Source of the DNA: an uncultured Pelagibacteraceae bacterium
GTDB lineage: Bacteria > Pseudomonadota > Alphaproteobacteria > Pelagibacterales > Pelagibacteraceae
Length of the DNA stretch: 64,000 nt
Direction: 5' to 3'
Assembly: GCA_902612235.1 (NCBI GenBank)
Contig: CACMCJ010000005.1
Location: forward strand, 1-64,000
The notes beneath the pieces were generated by a model. The model had not been told where the DNA came from. It saw only the letters and a program-made list of their open reading frames with translations, and made no database searches. Positions 1 through 11,105 of the stretch are shown here, in pieces (within the stretch, counting starts at the first letter, position 1; every line of letters starts with the position of its first letter). The position numbers and the translations under genes are program-made.

Positions 1-2
1 GA

Positions 3-1796
3 GGGCATCTCGGCGCAGGATTAGGTGTAATAGAATTGACAGTAGCATTGCATTACGTATTTGATACACCAAAAGATAAACTTGTCTGGGATGTAAGTCA
101 TCAATCTTACCCACATAAAATTTTGACAGGCCGAAAGGATAGAATAAAATCTTTAAGGAAAGGTGGTGGTTTATCTGGATTCACAAAAAGAAGCGAAAGC
201 GAGTACGACCCATTTGGTGCTGCACATAGTTCAACTTCTATTTCTTCAACCCTTGGTATGGCTGTTGCAAAAAAACTTTCTAACAATAATAATAATGTAA
301 TAGCTGTAATTGGTGATGGCGCAATGAGTGCAGGTATGGCCTACGAAGCTATGAATAATGCTGGAGCTTTAAGATCAAAACTTATAGTAGTTCTTAATGA
401 TAATGACATGTCCATAGCAAGACCAGTGGGTGCGATGAGCAAATATTTAGCAAAACTGCTTTCAGGTAGATTGTATTTTAGTTTAAGAGAAACAATCAAG
501 ATGGTCATTTCGGCTTTTTCAAAGCGCTTTAGTCAAAAAGCCGGTAAGGCAGAAGATTTATTAAGAAGTTTTATGACTGGTGGAACTCTATTTAGTGAAT
601 TAGGATTTTATTACATTGGTCCTGTAGATGGTCATGATGTTAATAGCTTGGTAGAGATTTTTGAAAATGTCAAACAATCAACTTATCAAGGCCCTATATT
701 AATTCATGTAAGAACTCAAAAAGGAAAAGGCTATAAACCTGCTGAAGAGTCAGGTGATAAATATCACGGGGTTTCGAAATTTAATGTAGCTACTGGGGAA
801 CAAAAAAAATCAAATTCAAGTGCACCATCATATACTAAAGTATTTGCAGAAACTCTCATTAAACATGCAGAACAGGATACTAAAATAATTGGTATTACTG
901 GAGCAATGCCATCTGGGACTGGATTAAATTTATTTGAAAAAAAATTTCCAGACAGATGCTTTGATGTTGGAATCGCTGAGCAGCATGCTGTTACTTTTGC
1001 TGCTGGACTTGCCACAGAAGGTTTTAAACCTTATGCTGCTATATATTCAACTTTTCTTCAACGTGCTTACGATCAAGTAGTTCATGATGTAGCAATCCAA
1101 TCACTCCCTGTGAGATTTGCTATCGATAGAGCTGGATTAGTAGGGGCTGACGGACCCACTCATGCAGGCTCATTTGACATAACTTATTTATCTACCCTAC
1201 CAAATTTTATAGTAATGGCTGCGAGCGATGAGTCTGAATTAGTAAAAATGATTAATACTTCTGTTCATATAAATGACTGTCCCTCTGCATTTAGATATCC
1301 AAGAGGTAACGGTGTAGGGGTAGAGGTTCCATCAATTAACGAAATTTTGAAAATTGGACAGGGAAGAATAATTAAAGAGGGAAAAAAAGCTGCAATTATA
1401 AATTTTGGAACAAGACTAGAAGAATGCAAAAAAGCTTCCGATATATTAAAAAATAGTAAAGGTATAGATATTACAATTATAGACGCAAGATTCGCAAAAC
1501 CACTAGATAAAAAATTAATTATGGAGACAGCTAACAATCATGAAGTTTTAATTACAATCGAAGAAGGTTCAGTAGGAGGATTTGGTTCTCATGTTATGCA
1601 GTTCCTATCTGACAGAGGTGTATTTGATAAAGGATTAAAATTTAGGTCAATGATTTTACCAGATATTTTTATTGATCAAGATACCCCAGATAAAATGTAC
1701 GAAAAAGCTGGCTTAGATGCTTTATCCATAGCAAATAAAATAGAAGAAACTTTAAACTCGAATATAATTTTAGCAAAAAATAAAAATATTAATTAA
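3..1796 (+). CDS. dxs: 1-deoxy-D-xylulose-5-phosphate synthase, 5'-truncated by window edge
   Basis: Frame is open from base 3 ([20 protein letters not shown]), so the ORF-track start at 36 is an edge artefact. DXS motifs: [45 protein letters not shown]. Confidence 0.95.
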   Translation, partial: GHLGAGLGVIELTVALHYVFDTPKDKLVWDVSHQSYPHKILTGRKDRIKSLRKGGGLSGFTKRSESEYDPFGAAHSSTSISSTLGMAVAKKLSNNNNNVIAVIGDGAMSAGMAYEAMNNAGALRSKLIVVLNDNDMSIARPVGAMSKYLAKLLSGRLYFSLRETIKMVISAFSKRFSQKAGKAEDLLRSFMTGGTLFSELGFYYIGPVDGHDVNSLVEIFENVKQSTYQGPILIHVRTQKGKGYKPAEESGDKYHGVSKFNVATGEQKKSNSSAPSYTKVFAETLIKHAEQDTKIIGITGAMPSGTGLNLFEKKFPDRCFDVGIAEQHAVTFAAGLATEGFKPYAAIYSTFLQRAYDQVVHDVAIQSLPVRFAIDRAGLVGADGPTHAGSFDITYLSTLPNFIVMAASDESELVKMINTSVHINDCPSAFRYPRGNGVGVEVPSINEILKIGQGRIIKEGKKAAIINFGTRLEECKKASDILKNSKGIDITIIDARFAKPLDKKLIMETANNHEVLITIEEGSVGGFGSHVMQFLSDRGVFDKGLKFRSMILPDIFIDQDTPDKMYEKAGLDALSIANKIEETLNSNIILAKNKNIN

Positions 1797-2876
1797 CCAC
1801 ACTGAGCTCTATGAATTAACAAGTGGTCAAGGATCACACAACTCATCATTGCTTCACCTATAGGAACTGCTCTTATACCTACACACGGATCGTGTCTTCC
1901 TTTTACAGAAATTTTTGTATTTTTACCTTTCTTGTCTATAGTTCTTCTAGTTGTTAATATTGAAGAAGTTGGTTTGACTCCAAAAGTTGCAATAATTTTT
2001 TGACCAGAGGAGATACCTCCTAAAATACCTCCTGCATGATTAGACTCAAATTTAACTTTGCCTGAGCTTCTAATAATTTCATCTGAATTTTCTTCACCAC
2101 TTAAAAAAGCTGCATTCATTCCAGATCCTATGTTAACTCCTTTAACAGCATTAATACTCATTAAAGCAGCTGCAATGTCCGTATCTAATTTTGAATATAT
2201 TGGCGCCCCCAATCCAACAGGAACTCCTGAAGCTCTAATTTCAATTACTGCCCCACATGAGGATCCAGCTTTTCTAACAGCTAATAAATATTTTTCCCAA
2301 AGCTTTACTGATTTTTTATCAGGGCAAAAAAAAAGAATTTTTCCTGATTTCTGCATCTTTCCAATTTTGTTTATCACACGACATCAGACCTAATTGTGTC
2401 ACAGCCCCAATTACATTAAATTTTTTCCCCAAAATATTTTTTAAAATTATTTTTGCTACTGCTCCCGCGGCTACTCTACAAGCAGTTTCTCTTGCTGATT
2501 GTCTACCTCCGCCTCTGTAATCTCTTATTCCATATTTTTTAAAATAAGTATAATCAGCATGACCTGGTCTAAATTTATTTTTTATAGTCTCATAGTCTCT
2601 AGATCTTTTATCCTCATTATATATTATAATTGAAATTGGTGTTCCCGTAGTTTTTCCCTCAAATACCCCTGAGAGAATTGTAATTTTATCAGACTCTTTC
2701 CTTTGAGTAGTAAATTTTGATTGGCCAGGTCTACGTCTATCCATATCTCTTTGGATATCTTTTTCAGAAATAGGTATATTTGGAGGACATCCGTCAATAA
2801 CACAGCCTATTGCTGGTCCATGGGACTCTCCCCAAGTGGTAAATCTAAATATTTTTCCAAAAGTATTAAAAGACAT
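1793..2876 (-). pseudogene. aroC: Chorismate synthase, interrupted by a 1-nt frameshift in a 9-A run (2326-2334); either sequencing error, slippage or true lesion
   Basis: ORF 2319-2876 (-) carries the N-terminal half ([32 protein letters not shown]); ORF 1793-2377 (-) carries the C-terminal half (FFCPDK...SSCGAVIE...[15 protein letters not shown]). They join at the homopolymer. Confidence 0.9.
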
Positions 2877-2910
2877 AGATATTTAATGTATAAATTATTT
2901 TAAAGAATAT

Positions 2911-3543
2911 ATGAATCAAAAAAATGGCAAAAATTCAATTGGATTAGATAGCTGTTTCGAAGACTTAGCTAATCCCATAGAATTGTTCGAAAAATGGTTT
3001 GCTGAAGCTAAGAAAACTGAAATAAATGATCCAAATGCGGTTGCATTAGCTACCTCAGATAAAAATAACCAGCCAAATGTGAGAATGGTATTGCTCAAAG
3101 GCTTAAGTGAAAAAGGATTTGTTTTTTACACAAATTTTAATAGTAAAAAAGGTTTAGAACTTAAAAATAATTTAAAAGCTTCAATGTGTTTTCATTGGAA
3201 AAGTTTAAGAAGGCAAGTAAGATTACTCGGAACTGTTGAAGAGGTATCAAAAAAAGAAGCAGACGATTACTTTAATACAAGACCCTACAAAAATAGAATA
3301 GGAGCATGGGCATCCACTCAATCAAAAGTTTTAGATAAAAGAGAAACTTTTCTCAAAAAAATTGAAGAATTTGAAAAAAAATTTACTGATCAAAATTCAG
3401 TACCAAGACCACCACATTGGTCGGGTTGGCGAATTTCACCGAGTGAAATCGAATTTTGGTTAGATGGTGAGGGAAGAATTCATGAAAGATTAGTTTATCT
3501 CAAAGAAAAAGAAAAATGGGTCAAGAAATTACTTTATCCTTAA
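2911..3543 (+). CDS. pdxH: Pyridoxamine 5'-phosphate oxidase
   Basis: PNVRMVLLKG, FYTNFNSKKGLEL, RQVRLLGTVEEV, PHWSGWRISPSEIEFW motifs. Confidence 0.93.
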   Translation: MNQKNGKNSIGLDSCFEDLANPIELFEKWFAEAKKTEINDPNAVALATSDKNNQPNVRMVLLKGLSEKGFVFYTNFNSKKGLELKNNLKASMCFHWKSLRRQVRLLGTVEEVSKKEADDYFNTRPYKNRIGAWASTQSKVLDKRETFLKKIEEFEKKFTDQNSVPRPPHWSGWRISPSEIEFWLDGEGRIHERLVYLKEKEKWVKKLLYP

Positions 3544-4553
3544 AAAGATCTATTTAAACTAAAACTAGTCAAATTTTGAAGGATCTTTTTATCTAAACTA
3601 TTAGGAAAAATCCCTAAAGAGTCATAAGAAACGTTTACAAAATATTCTGCTCTTTTCATACTTGCCTCAATAGCTTTATATTTGTAAATCAACGCTTGCG
3701 TCTCACTAAAATCATCCTCATTTCTTTTTTCTTTTTTTAAAATATCTTTGAGAAAAATTCTTTCCTCATCATTACCTTTCTGGAAGACAATAATAAGAGG
3801 TAGGGTAACTTTTCCTTCAAAAAAATCTTTACCAATAACTTTTCCAAAAAATTTATCTTTACCAAAATAGTCAAGCGCATCATCAGCAATTTGAAATGCG
3901 AGACCTAAATTTTTTCCATAAGACTCTAAAGCTTTTTTTTCTTTAATGCTACTACCAGCTAGACAAGAACCAGTTTTTGTTGCTGCTGAAAAGAGTGAGG
4001 CAGTTTTCAAATTAATTATATCTATATATGTATCTTCCAACAAATCTGCTTCTCCTTTGTGTTGTAATTGTAAAACTTCCCCTTGAGCTATTTTTGCAGA
4101 AGTAGATGATAAAAGTTTTAATATTTCCAAATCACCATCATCTACCATTATTTCAAAACACCTACTTAAAAGATAATCACCTGCTAAAATTGAAGATTGA
4201 TTACCCCAGATAGAATTAGTTGTTTTAGTCCCTCTTCTAATCTTACTCTCATCTATAACATCGTCATGGAGTAGAGTTGCGGAATGTATTAACTCAACGC
4301 ATGCGGCAAAATTTAAATCTCTGTCACCTAAATTGTAGCCACATAATTTAGCTGAGCCAAGCGTGAGAAGAGCTCTTAATCTTTTGCCCCCAGACTTTAA
4401 ATGATGATCTGTCATTATCTGTATTAAATTAACTTCACTTTTTAATTTCGATTGAATCAATGCCTCTACTTTTTCAAGTTTATTTCCAAGTAAATGCTTT
4501 AGTTCTAAATAAGCTGAACTAGCAGATTTTTTAAGTGGTATTACTGATCCCAT
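3540..4553 (-). CDS. ispB: Polyprenyl diphosphate synthase (octaprenyl type)
   Basis: Aspartate-rich motifs LLHDDVIDES and QIADDALDYFG; GGKRLRALL. Confidence 0.88.
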   Translation of the reverse strand: MGSVIPLKKSASSAYLELKHLLGNKLEKVEALIQSKLKSEVNLIQIMTDHHLKSGGKRLRALLTLGSAKLCGYNLGDRDLNFAACVELIHSATLLHDDVIDESKIRRGTKTTNSIWGNQSSILAGDYLLSRCFEIMVDDGDLEILKLLSSTSAKIAQGEVLQLQHKGEADLLEDTYIDIINLKTASLFSAATKTGSCLAGSSIKEKKALESYGKNLGLAFQIADDALDYFGKDKFFGKVIGKDFFEGKVTLPLIIVFQKGNDEERIFLKDILKKEKRNEDDFSETQALIYKYKAIEASMKRAEYFVNVSYDSLGIFPNSLDKKILQNLTSFSLNRSF

Positions 4554-4698
4554 AAAAGATGTTTATAATTGATTTTAATAATAATAAAATTTTAAATTAT
4601 TCCCTTATGACGCACCCATAATGCAACTATAAGTAGCGTAAGAAATTTATTAAAAATCCATCTTTTGCTGTTATAAGAGAATTAAAACAACCATAAAT

Positions 4699-5511
4699 AT
4701 GTTTTCATTATTTAGAAAAAAAACAATAGTTCCACACGTGAGACTCACAGGAATAATTGGCTCGGCTGGTCGATTTAAACAAGGGATGGAATTAGCAAAT
4801 CAGAGAGATACTTTAAAAAAAGCTTTTTCATTGAAAAAGATTTCTCACGTGGCTATATCAATTAATTCTCCAGGAGGTTCTCCAGTTCAATCACACCTAA
4901 TTTATAGCTATATAAGAGAACTCGCTGATAAAAAAAAAGTAAAAGTCATTGTTTTTGCGGAAGATGTGGCTGCCTCAGGAGGTTATTTTATTGCTTGTGC
5001 AGCGGATGAAATATATGCAAATTCAAGTTCTATAATTGGTTCGATAGGAGTAATTTCGGCATCCTTTGGTTTTAAAGATTTAATTCAAAAAATTGGAGTG
5101 CAAAGACGTGTTTACACAGCGGGAAAAAACAAAAGTACCCTCGATCCTTTCGTAGAAGAAAAAGAGGAAGATGTTAAAAGATTAAAACAAATTCAATTAG
5201 AATTACATTCTGATTTTATTAAAGTAGTAGAAAACAGCAGAGGTTCAAAATTAAAAGATCCAGAAAAAAATAACATTTTTACAGGGGAATTTTGGACTGG
5301 AAAAACAGCATTAAAACTAGGATTAATTGATGGAATCGGAAATGCAGATCAAGTTTTAAAAGAAAAATTTGGAGAAAAAGTAATAATTAAAAACTTTGAA
5401 AAAAGAAAAGGATTTCTGGCAAAAAAATTATCATCTTCTATATCAGATCCTTTTGAAAAAATAATCAGTACTTTAGAAGAAAAAACGATGTGGCAAAAAT
5501 TTGGTTTATAA
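4699..5511 (+). CDS. S49-family (SppA/SohB-like) peptidase
   Basis: SINSPGGSPVQS, AASGGYFIACAADEIYAN, SIIGSIGVI motifs. Confidence 0.88.
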   Translation: MFSLFRKKTIVPHVRLTGIIGSAGRFKQGMELANQRDTLKKAFSLKKISHVAISINSPGGSPVQSHLIYSYIRELADKKKVKVIVFAEDVAASGGYFIACAADEIYANSSSIIGSIGVISASFGFKDLIQKIGVQRRVYTAGKNKSTLDPFVEEKEEDVKRLKQIQLELHSDFIKVVENSRGSKLKDPEKNNIFTGEFWTGKTALKLGLIDGIGNADQVLKEKFGEKVIIKNFEKRKGFLAKKLSSSISDPFEKIISTLEEKTMWQKFGL

Positions 5512-6384
5512 ATGCCAACTAAAAAAAAATTAAAACATCTATCTTTTCAAGAAATAATAATGAACTTGCAAAAATTCTGGGGAAAATATGGTTGTATTAT
5601 TCTTCAGCCTTACGATTTAGAAGTAGGCGCAGGAACTTTCCATCCAGCTACTACACTAAGATCTCTTGGCTCTAAACCGTGGAAAGCAGCTTATGTTCAA
5701 CCTTCAAGAAGGCCAACAGATGGTAGATATGGAAAAAATCCTAATCGTCTCCAGCATTATTATCAGTATCAAGTAATAATTAAACCTTCGCCTGATAATA
5801 TAAAACAAGTTTATTTAAAAAGTTTATCAACAATTGGAATTGATATTAAAAATCATGATATTCGTTTTGTAGAGGATGATTGGGAGAGCCCTACACTTGG
5901 AGCAGCAGGATTAGGTTGGGAAGTATGGTGTGACGGTATGGAGATCACTCAGTTTACTTATTTTCAGCAAATGACAGGAATAGAGTGTAAACCAGTTCCA
6001 GTCGAGATGACATATGGTTTAGAAAGACTTTGTATGTTTGTACAAGGAAAAAAAAATGTCTTTGATCTAGATTGGAATAATGAAGGAGTAAAATACAAAG
6101 AAGTATTTCATCAAGCAGAAAAAGAATTTTCAGCATATAATTTTGAATTCGCAAATACAGAAATGTTATTTAAAAATTTTGATTCTACCGAAGTAGAGTG
6201 TAGATCTTTGTTAGATAAAAAACTTTCCTTACCAGCTTATGATCAATGCTTAAAAGCTAGCCACATATTTAATTTGCTTGACGCCAGGGGTGTTATAGGT
6301 GTTGCAGAAAGAACTGGATATATAAACAGGATAAGGGAACTTGCGAAAGGATGTGGATCACTTTGGTTAAGCTCTCAAGCTTGA
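5512..6384 (+). CDS. glyQ: Glycyl-tRNA synthetase alpha subunit
   Basis: [42 protein letters not shown] signature. Confidence 0.96.
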   Translation: MPTKKKLKHLSFQEIIMNLQKFWGKYGCIILQPYDLEVGAGTFHPATTLRSLGSKPWKAAYVQPSRRPTDGRYGKNPNRLQHYYQYQVIIKPSPDNIKQVYLKSLSTIGIDIKNHDIRFVEDDWESPTLGAAGLGWEVWCDGMEITQFTYFQQMTGIECKPVPVEMTYGLERLCMFVQGKKNVFDLDWNNEGVKYKEVFHQAEKEFSAYNFEFANTEMLFKNFDSTEVECRSLLDKKLSLPAYDQCLKASHIFNLLDARGVIGVAERTGYINRIRELAKGCGSLWLSSQA

Positions 6385-6390
6385 TAAATT

Positions 6391-8445
6391 ATGTCAGAAT
6401 TTTTACTTGAACTTTATAGTGAAGAAATACCACCCAAACTTCAAATTGACGCAAGAAATCAATTACGTAAAGAATTGGAAAATACTTTAAAAGATAATTT
6501 AATAAAATTTAAAGAATGTTCATCTTACTCAACACCCACAAGACTTTGTGTGCATATTAATGGTTTACCAGATAAAATTAAGATTGAGCCTAAAGAAATT
6601 AAAGGACCCAAGGTGGGAGTTACAGAAAAAATTGTTCAAGCATTTATTAAATCTCATAATATTTTGAAAGATGAAATTTTTAAAAGGAAAACAGATAAAG
6701 GTGAATTTTTTTTCACAAAAACAAAAGAAAAAAATCTATCTGTTGAAGATTTATTAATTAAAGTAATTCCAAAAATTTTGTCATCTATAAATTGGAAAAA
6801 ATCTATGAAATGGTCAACCACTGACTTAATGTGGGGAAGACCATTAAGAAATATATTTGCGGTTTTTAATGGCAAAATTCTCAAATTCAAATTCTTCCAT
6901 TTGATTTCTGATAATTATATTTCAATTAGCCAAGAATTAAAAATTAAATCAAAAAAAATTAAAAATTTTAGAGAATACCTTCTCTTTTTAAAAGAAAATA
7001 AAGTTACTATAGATCATGAGGAAAGGGAAAAACTTGTTTTAAAAAAAATCCAATCAATAGCAAAATCTAAAAATTATAAAGAATATTATAATAAAGCTCT
7101 AATGGAAGAAGTTGTCAATATTGTAGAAAATCCAAATGTTCTTTTAATCTCATTTGATAAAGAATATTTGAAAATTCCACAAGAAATAATTATATCAACT
7201 CTTGAAAAACACCAAAGATACTTTCCGATATTCAACAATCGAGAAAAATTAACAAATTATTTTTTTGTGGTTGCAAATAAAAAAGATGAAAAGAAACTAA
7301 TATCGCATGGTAACAGCAGAGTGGTAGATGCGAGACTATCAGATGCTAAGTTCTTTTGGGAAAAAGACAGATCTAAAAATTTGATAAAACAAATCGCTTA
7401 TTTAAAAAATATTATTTTTTATGAAAAAATTGGAACTATTTATGATAAAACCCAAAGAATAAGAAATTTAGCAGGTTTTCTCTCTGATGAACTTAATATC
7501 AATAAAGAGAAAGCTCAAGTTGCTGCTTCAATTTCAAAATCTGATCTCTGTTCAGATTTAGTAAATGAGTACCCTGAGTTACAAGGTGTTATGGGAAAAT
7601 ACTTTGCGCTGGCGCAAGGCTTTGAGGAAGAGGTAGCAAATTCTATAAGTGAACATTATCTTCCAACTGGTTTGACTTCGAGGGTACCAAAGAAACCTTT
7701 TAGTTATTCGATCTCAATTGTAGATAAAATAGATACCCTAGTAGGTTTTTTTGTAATAAATGAAAAACCAACAGGTTCAAAAGATCCATTTGCTTTAAGA
7801 AGATCTGCTATAGGTTTACTTAGAATTATAATTGAAAACAAATTGTCTATAAAAATTAGCGAACTTGTTAATTATTCAATTCGACTTTACGAAGAACAAG
7901 GAGTTTTAATTGAAAACAATAATGTTGAATTAGAAATTATTAATTTTCTTAAAGAAAGGATGCGGAATATCTTAAAATTGAAAAATATAAAAATAGATGT
8001 AATTGAAGCGTCAATTAGTTCACATATTGGAGATAATTTTCTCGATCTGTATAAAAAAAGTCTATTAATGAATAAGTATCTTAAAAAAGATATTGGTTTA
8101 AAAGCGATAAGTTCCTACAAGAGAGCCTCTAATATAACTGAAAAAGCTGGAAAAAATATAGTCGGTAGACCAGATGCAGTACTCTTTCGAACAAACGAAG
8201 AAAAAATTTTATTTGAGAAAATCAACGAAATCAGAAAAGCTTTTGCAGTTAAAGAAAGTAATAAAGATTACGAAAATTTATTAATAAAGCTCTCTGAAAT
8301 AAAAACATTTACAGATAGTTTTTTTGAAAATGTAGTTGTAAATGATGAAAATCAAGATATTAAGAATAATAGACTGGAATTATTAAAAATGTTTTGTAAT
8401 ACTTTCAATCATTTTATAAATTTTTCTAAATTAGAAGGAATTTAA
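6391..8445 (+). CDS. glyS: Glycyl-tRNA synthetase beta subunit
   Basis: LLELYSEEIPPK N-terminus; DARLSDAKFFWEKD; adjacent to glyQ. Confidence 0.95.
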   Translation: MSEFLLELYSEEIPPKLQIDARNQLRKELENTLKDNLIKFKECSSYSTPTRLCVHINGLPDKIKIEPKEIKGPKVGVTEKIVQAFIKSHNILKDEIFKRKTDKGEFFFTKTKEKNLSVEDLLIKVIPKILSSINWKKSMKWSTTDLMWGRPLRNIFAVFNGKILKFKFFHLISDNYISISQELKIKSKKIKNFREYLLFLKENKVTIDHEEREKLVLKKIQSIAKSKNYKEYYNKALMEEVVNIVENPNVLLISFDKEYLKIPQEIIISTLEKHQRYFPIFNNREKLTNYFFVVANKKDEKKLISHGNSRVVDARLSDAKFFWEKDRSKNLIKQIAYLKNIIFYEKIGTIYDKTQRIRNLAGFLSDELNINKEKAQVAASISKSDLCSDLVNEYPELQGVMGKYFALAQGFEEEVANSISEHYLPTGLTSRVPKKPFSYSISIVDKIDTLVGFFVINEKPTGSKDPFALRRSAIGLLRIIIENKLSIKISELVNYSIRLYEEQGVLIENNNVELEIINFLKERMRNILKLKNIKIDVIEASISSHIGDNFLDLYKKSLLMNKYLKKDIGLKAISSYKRASNITEKAGKNIVGRPDAVLFRTNEEKILFEKINEIRKAFAVKESNKDYENLLIKLSEIKTFTDSFFENVVVNDENQDIKNNRLELLKMFCNTFNHFINFSKLEGI

Positions 8446-11105
8446 TGAAAAAGAATATATTTAGTTTTGATGATACATCTGCAAGAAAGCTCAAAAATAA
8501 AAAAAATATATTAGGAGGGAAAGGTGCTAATTTAGGTGAGATGGGTAGACTTGGTTTACCAGTTCCACCTGGTTTCACGATTACTACAAAAGTATGTGAT
8601 ATTTTTTACCAAAATAATAAAAAATTACCAAAAAAAACAGTTAAAAATATTGAGAAAGAGCTTAAAAAAATCGAAAAAAAAACAAAAAAAAAATTTGGTG
8701 ATTTAGAAAATCCTTTATTAGTTTCTGTAAGATCAGGAGCTAGAATTTCAATGCCAGGAATGATGGATACAATATTGAATTTAGGTTTAAATGATAAAAC
8801 AGTCGTAGCGTTAAAAAATAAAACATCGAATGGAAGATTCGCAAAAGACAGTTATAGACGATTTATCCAAATGTACAGCAATGTCGTTCTTGGTATTGAA
8901 GGGCATTTATTCGAAGAATTAATAGACAACTATAAACTTACAAAAGGAGTATTATTGGACACTGATCTAGACGAAGAAGATTGGGACGGGTTAATCAAAA
9001 ATTTTAAAGAGTTAATTAAAAAGGAAAAAAAAATTCAATTTCCTCAAGATGTAAAACAACAGCTTATTGGAGCTATCAACGCTGTATTTTTATCTTGGAA
9101 CAGTCAAAGAGCAAAAACATATCGTAAGTTAAACCAAATTCCTGATAACTGGGGTACTGCCGTAAACATACAAGCTATGGTGTTTGGAAATATGGGAAAA
9201 AATTGCTCAACTGGCGTAGCTTTCACAAGAAATCCATCAACAGGAGAAAAAAATTTTTTTGGGGAATTTTTAATTAACGCACAAGGAGAAGATGTAGTAG
9301 CGGGAACAAGAACTCCACAATATATTACAAGCAAATCAAAAAGAGAAGCAGGAGCTAATGAACCGTCGATGGAGGAAGTTATGCCAAAAGTTTACAAAGA
9401 ACTCACAAAAGTATTTTTGAAATTAGAAAAACATTATAGAGATATGCAAGATATTGAGTTTACAGTAGAGAATAACAAATTATGGATGCTACAAACAAGA
9501 TCGGGCAAAAGAACAGCGAAAGCAGCGATTAAAATAGCAGTAGACATGGTAAAAGAAAAATTAATTTCAAAAAAAGAAGCAATATTAAGAATTGATCCAA
9601 ATACCCTAGATACATTATTACATCCAACTCTAGATGATAAAGTAAAAAAAGAAATTGTAGCTACTGGACTGCCGGCCTCACCAGGAGCTGCTAGTGGGAA
9701 AGTTGTTTTTACCGCTGATGAAGCAGAAAGATTAAATGAAATGATGCAAGATACTATTTTGGTCAGATTAGAAACATCTCCAGAAGATATTCATGGTATG
9801 CATGCAGCTAAAGGGATTTTAACCGCCAGAGGAGGAATGACAAGTCATGCTGCTGTGGTAGCACGCGGGATGGGACGACCTTGTGTATCTGGCTCTAGTG
9901 AAATTACAATTGATTATGATGCAAAACATTTTAAAGCAGGGAATGTAATTATTAAAGAAGGCGAATTAATTACTATTGATGGAGGAAGTGGCAAAGTTAT
10001 GAAAGGCAAAGTCCCAACAGTAAAGCCAGAAATATCTGGTTACTTTTCAACTATAATGAAATGGACGGATCAATTCAGAAAATTAAAAGTAAGAACGAAT
10101 GCAGAAACAGAAGCTGATTGCAAAACTGCAAGAGAATTTGGCGCAGAAGGTATAGGTTTATGCAGAACCGAACACATGTTTTTCGATGAGGAAAGAATAT
10201 TATCTGTTAGACAAATGATTTTATCAAAGTCGAAAGAAGACAGAAATAATGCTTTAGAAAAATTATTACCATATCAAAAAAACGATTTTAAAAAAATATT
10301 TAATGTTATGTTTAATTTACCTGTGACAGTAAGATTATTAGACCCTCCACTACATGAATTTCTTCCAAAAACTGAGAGAGATATTGAGGAGGTGGCTAGA
10401 TCACTTAATTTAGCTGCTAAGGAGGTCAAAGAAAGAATATCTGAATTACATGAAGAAAACCCAATGTTGGGGCATAGAGGTTGTCGATTAGGTATATCAT
10501 TTCCTGAAATTTATGAGATGCAATGTGAAGCTATTTTTGAGGCTTTAGTTGAGTTAAAAAAAGAAAAAATAAAAACTGCACTTGTAGAAATTATGATACC
10601 ATTAGTTTCTACAGATACAGAACTAAAAATTTTGAGAAAATTAGTGGATAGTATTGCTAATAAAATTGAAAAAAAAAATAAAATAAAGTTAAAATATATG
10701 GTAGGGACAATGATAGAACTACCTAGGGCTGCATTACAAGCGAAGTCAATTTCTAAATATGCAGATTTTTTTAGTTTTGGTACAAATGATTTAACGCAAA
10801 CTACTCTTGGAATAAGCCGAGATGACTCAGGAAAATTTTTATCTGACTATATTGATAACAAAATTTTTGAAATTGACCCTTTCGTGAGTATTGACCAAAA
10901 TGGCGTTGGTGAACTTGTCGAATTGGCCTCACAAAGGGGTAGAAAAGCTAACAAAAGAATCAAACTAGGAATTTGTGGTGAGCACGGCGGAGACCCAAAA
11001 AGTATTGATTTTTGTTCAAAGACTGGATTAAATTATGTTTCTTGTTCTCCTTTTAGAGTGCCAATAGCTCGATTAGCTGCTGCTCAAGCTGAGTTAAGAA
11101 AATGA
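8445..11105 (+). CDS. ppdK: Pyruvate, phosphate dikinase
   Basis: GGKGANLGEMGRLGLPVPPGFTI, GGMTSHAAVVARGMGRPCV, GICGEHGGDP motifs. Confidence 0.96.
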   Translation: MKKNIFSFDDTSARKLKNKKNILGGKGANLGEMGRLGLPVPPGFTITTKVCDIFYQNNKKLPKKTVKNIEKELKKIEKKTKKKFGDLENPLLVSVRSGARISMPGMMDTILNLGLNDKTVVALKNKTSNGRFAKDSYRRFIQMYSNVVLGIEGHLFEELIDNYKLTKGVLLDTDLDEEDWDGLIKNFKELIKKEKKIQFPQDVKQQLIGAINAVFLSWNSQRAKTYRKLNQIPDNWGTAVNIQAMVFGNMGKNCSTGVAFTRNPSTGEKNFFGEFLINAQGEDVVAGTRTPQYITSKSKREAGANEPSMEEVMPKVYKELTKVFLKLEKHYRDMQDIEFTVENNKLWMLQTRSGKRTAKAAIKIAVDMVKEKLISKKEAILRIDPNTLDTLLHPTLDDKVKKEIVATGLPASPGAASGKVVFTADEAERLNEMMQDTILVRLETSPEDIHGMHAAKGILTARGGMTSHAAVVARGMGRPCVSGSSEITIDYDAKHFKAGNVIIKEGELITIDGGSGKVMKGKVPTVKPEISGYFSTIMKWTDQFRKLKVRTNAETEADCKTAREFGAEGIGLCRTEHMFFDEERILSVRQMILSKSKEDRNNALEKLLPYQKNDFKKIFNVMFNLPVTVRLLDPPLHEFLPKTERDIEEVARSLNLAAKEVKERISELHEENPMLGHRGCRLGISFPEIYEMQCEAIFEALVELKKEKIKTALVEIMIPLVSTDTELKILRKLVDSIANKIEKKNKIKLKYMVGTMIELPRAALQAKSISKYADFFSFGTNDLTQTTLGISRDDSGKFLSDYIDNKIFEIDPFVSIDQNGVGELVELASQRGRKANKRIKLGICGEHGGDPKSIDFCSKTGLNYVSCSPFRVPIARLAAAQAELRK

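Noticed and set aside
4554-4698. Short ORF MFIIDFNNNKILNYSLMTHP and weak inverted repeat in the ispB/S49 divergent spacer
   Set aside because: About 20 codons, no recognisable similarity, pairing is too poor; most simply a divergent promoter region.
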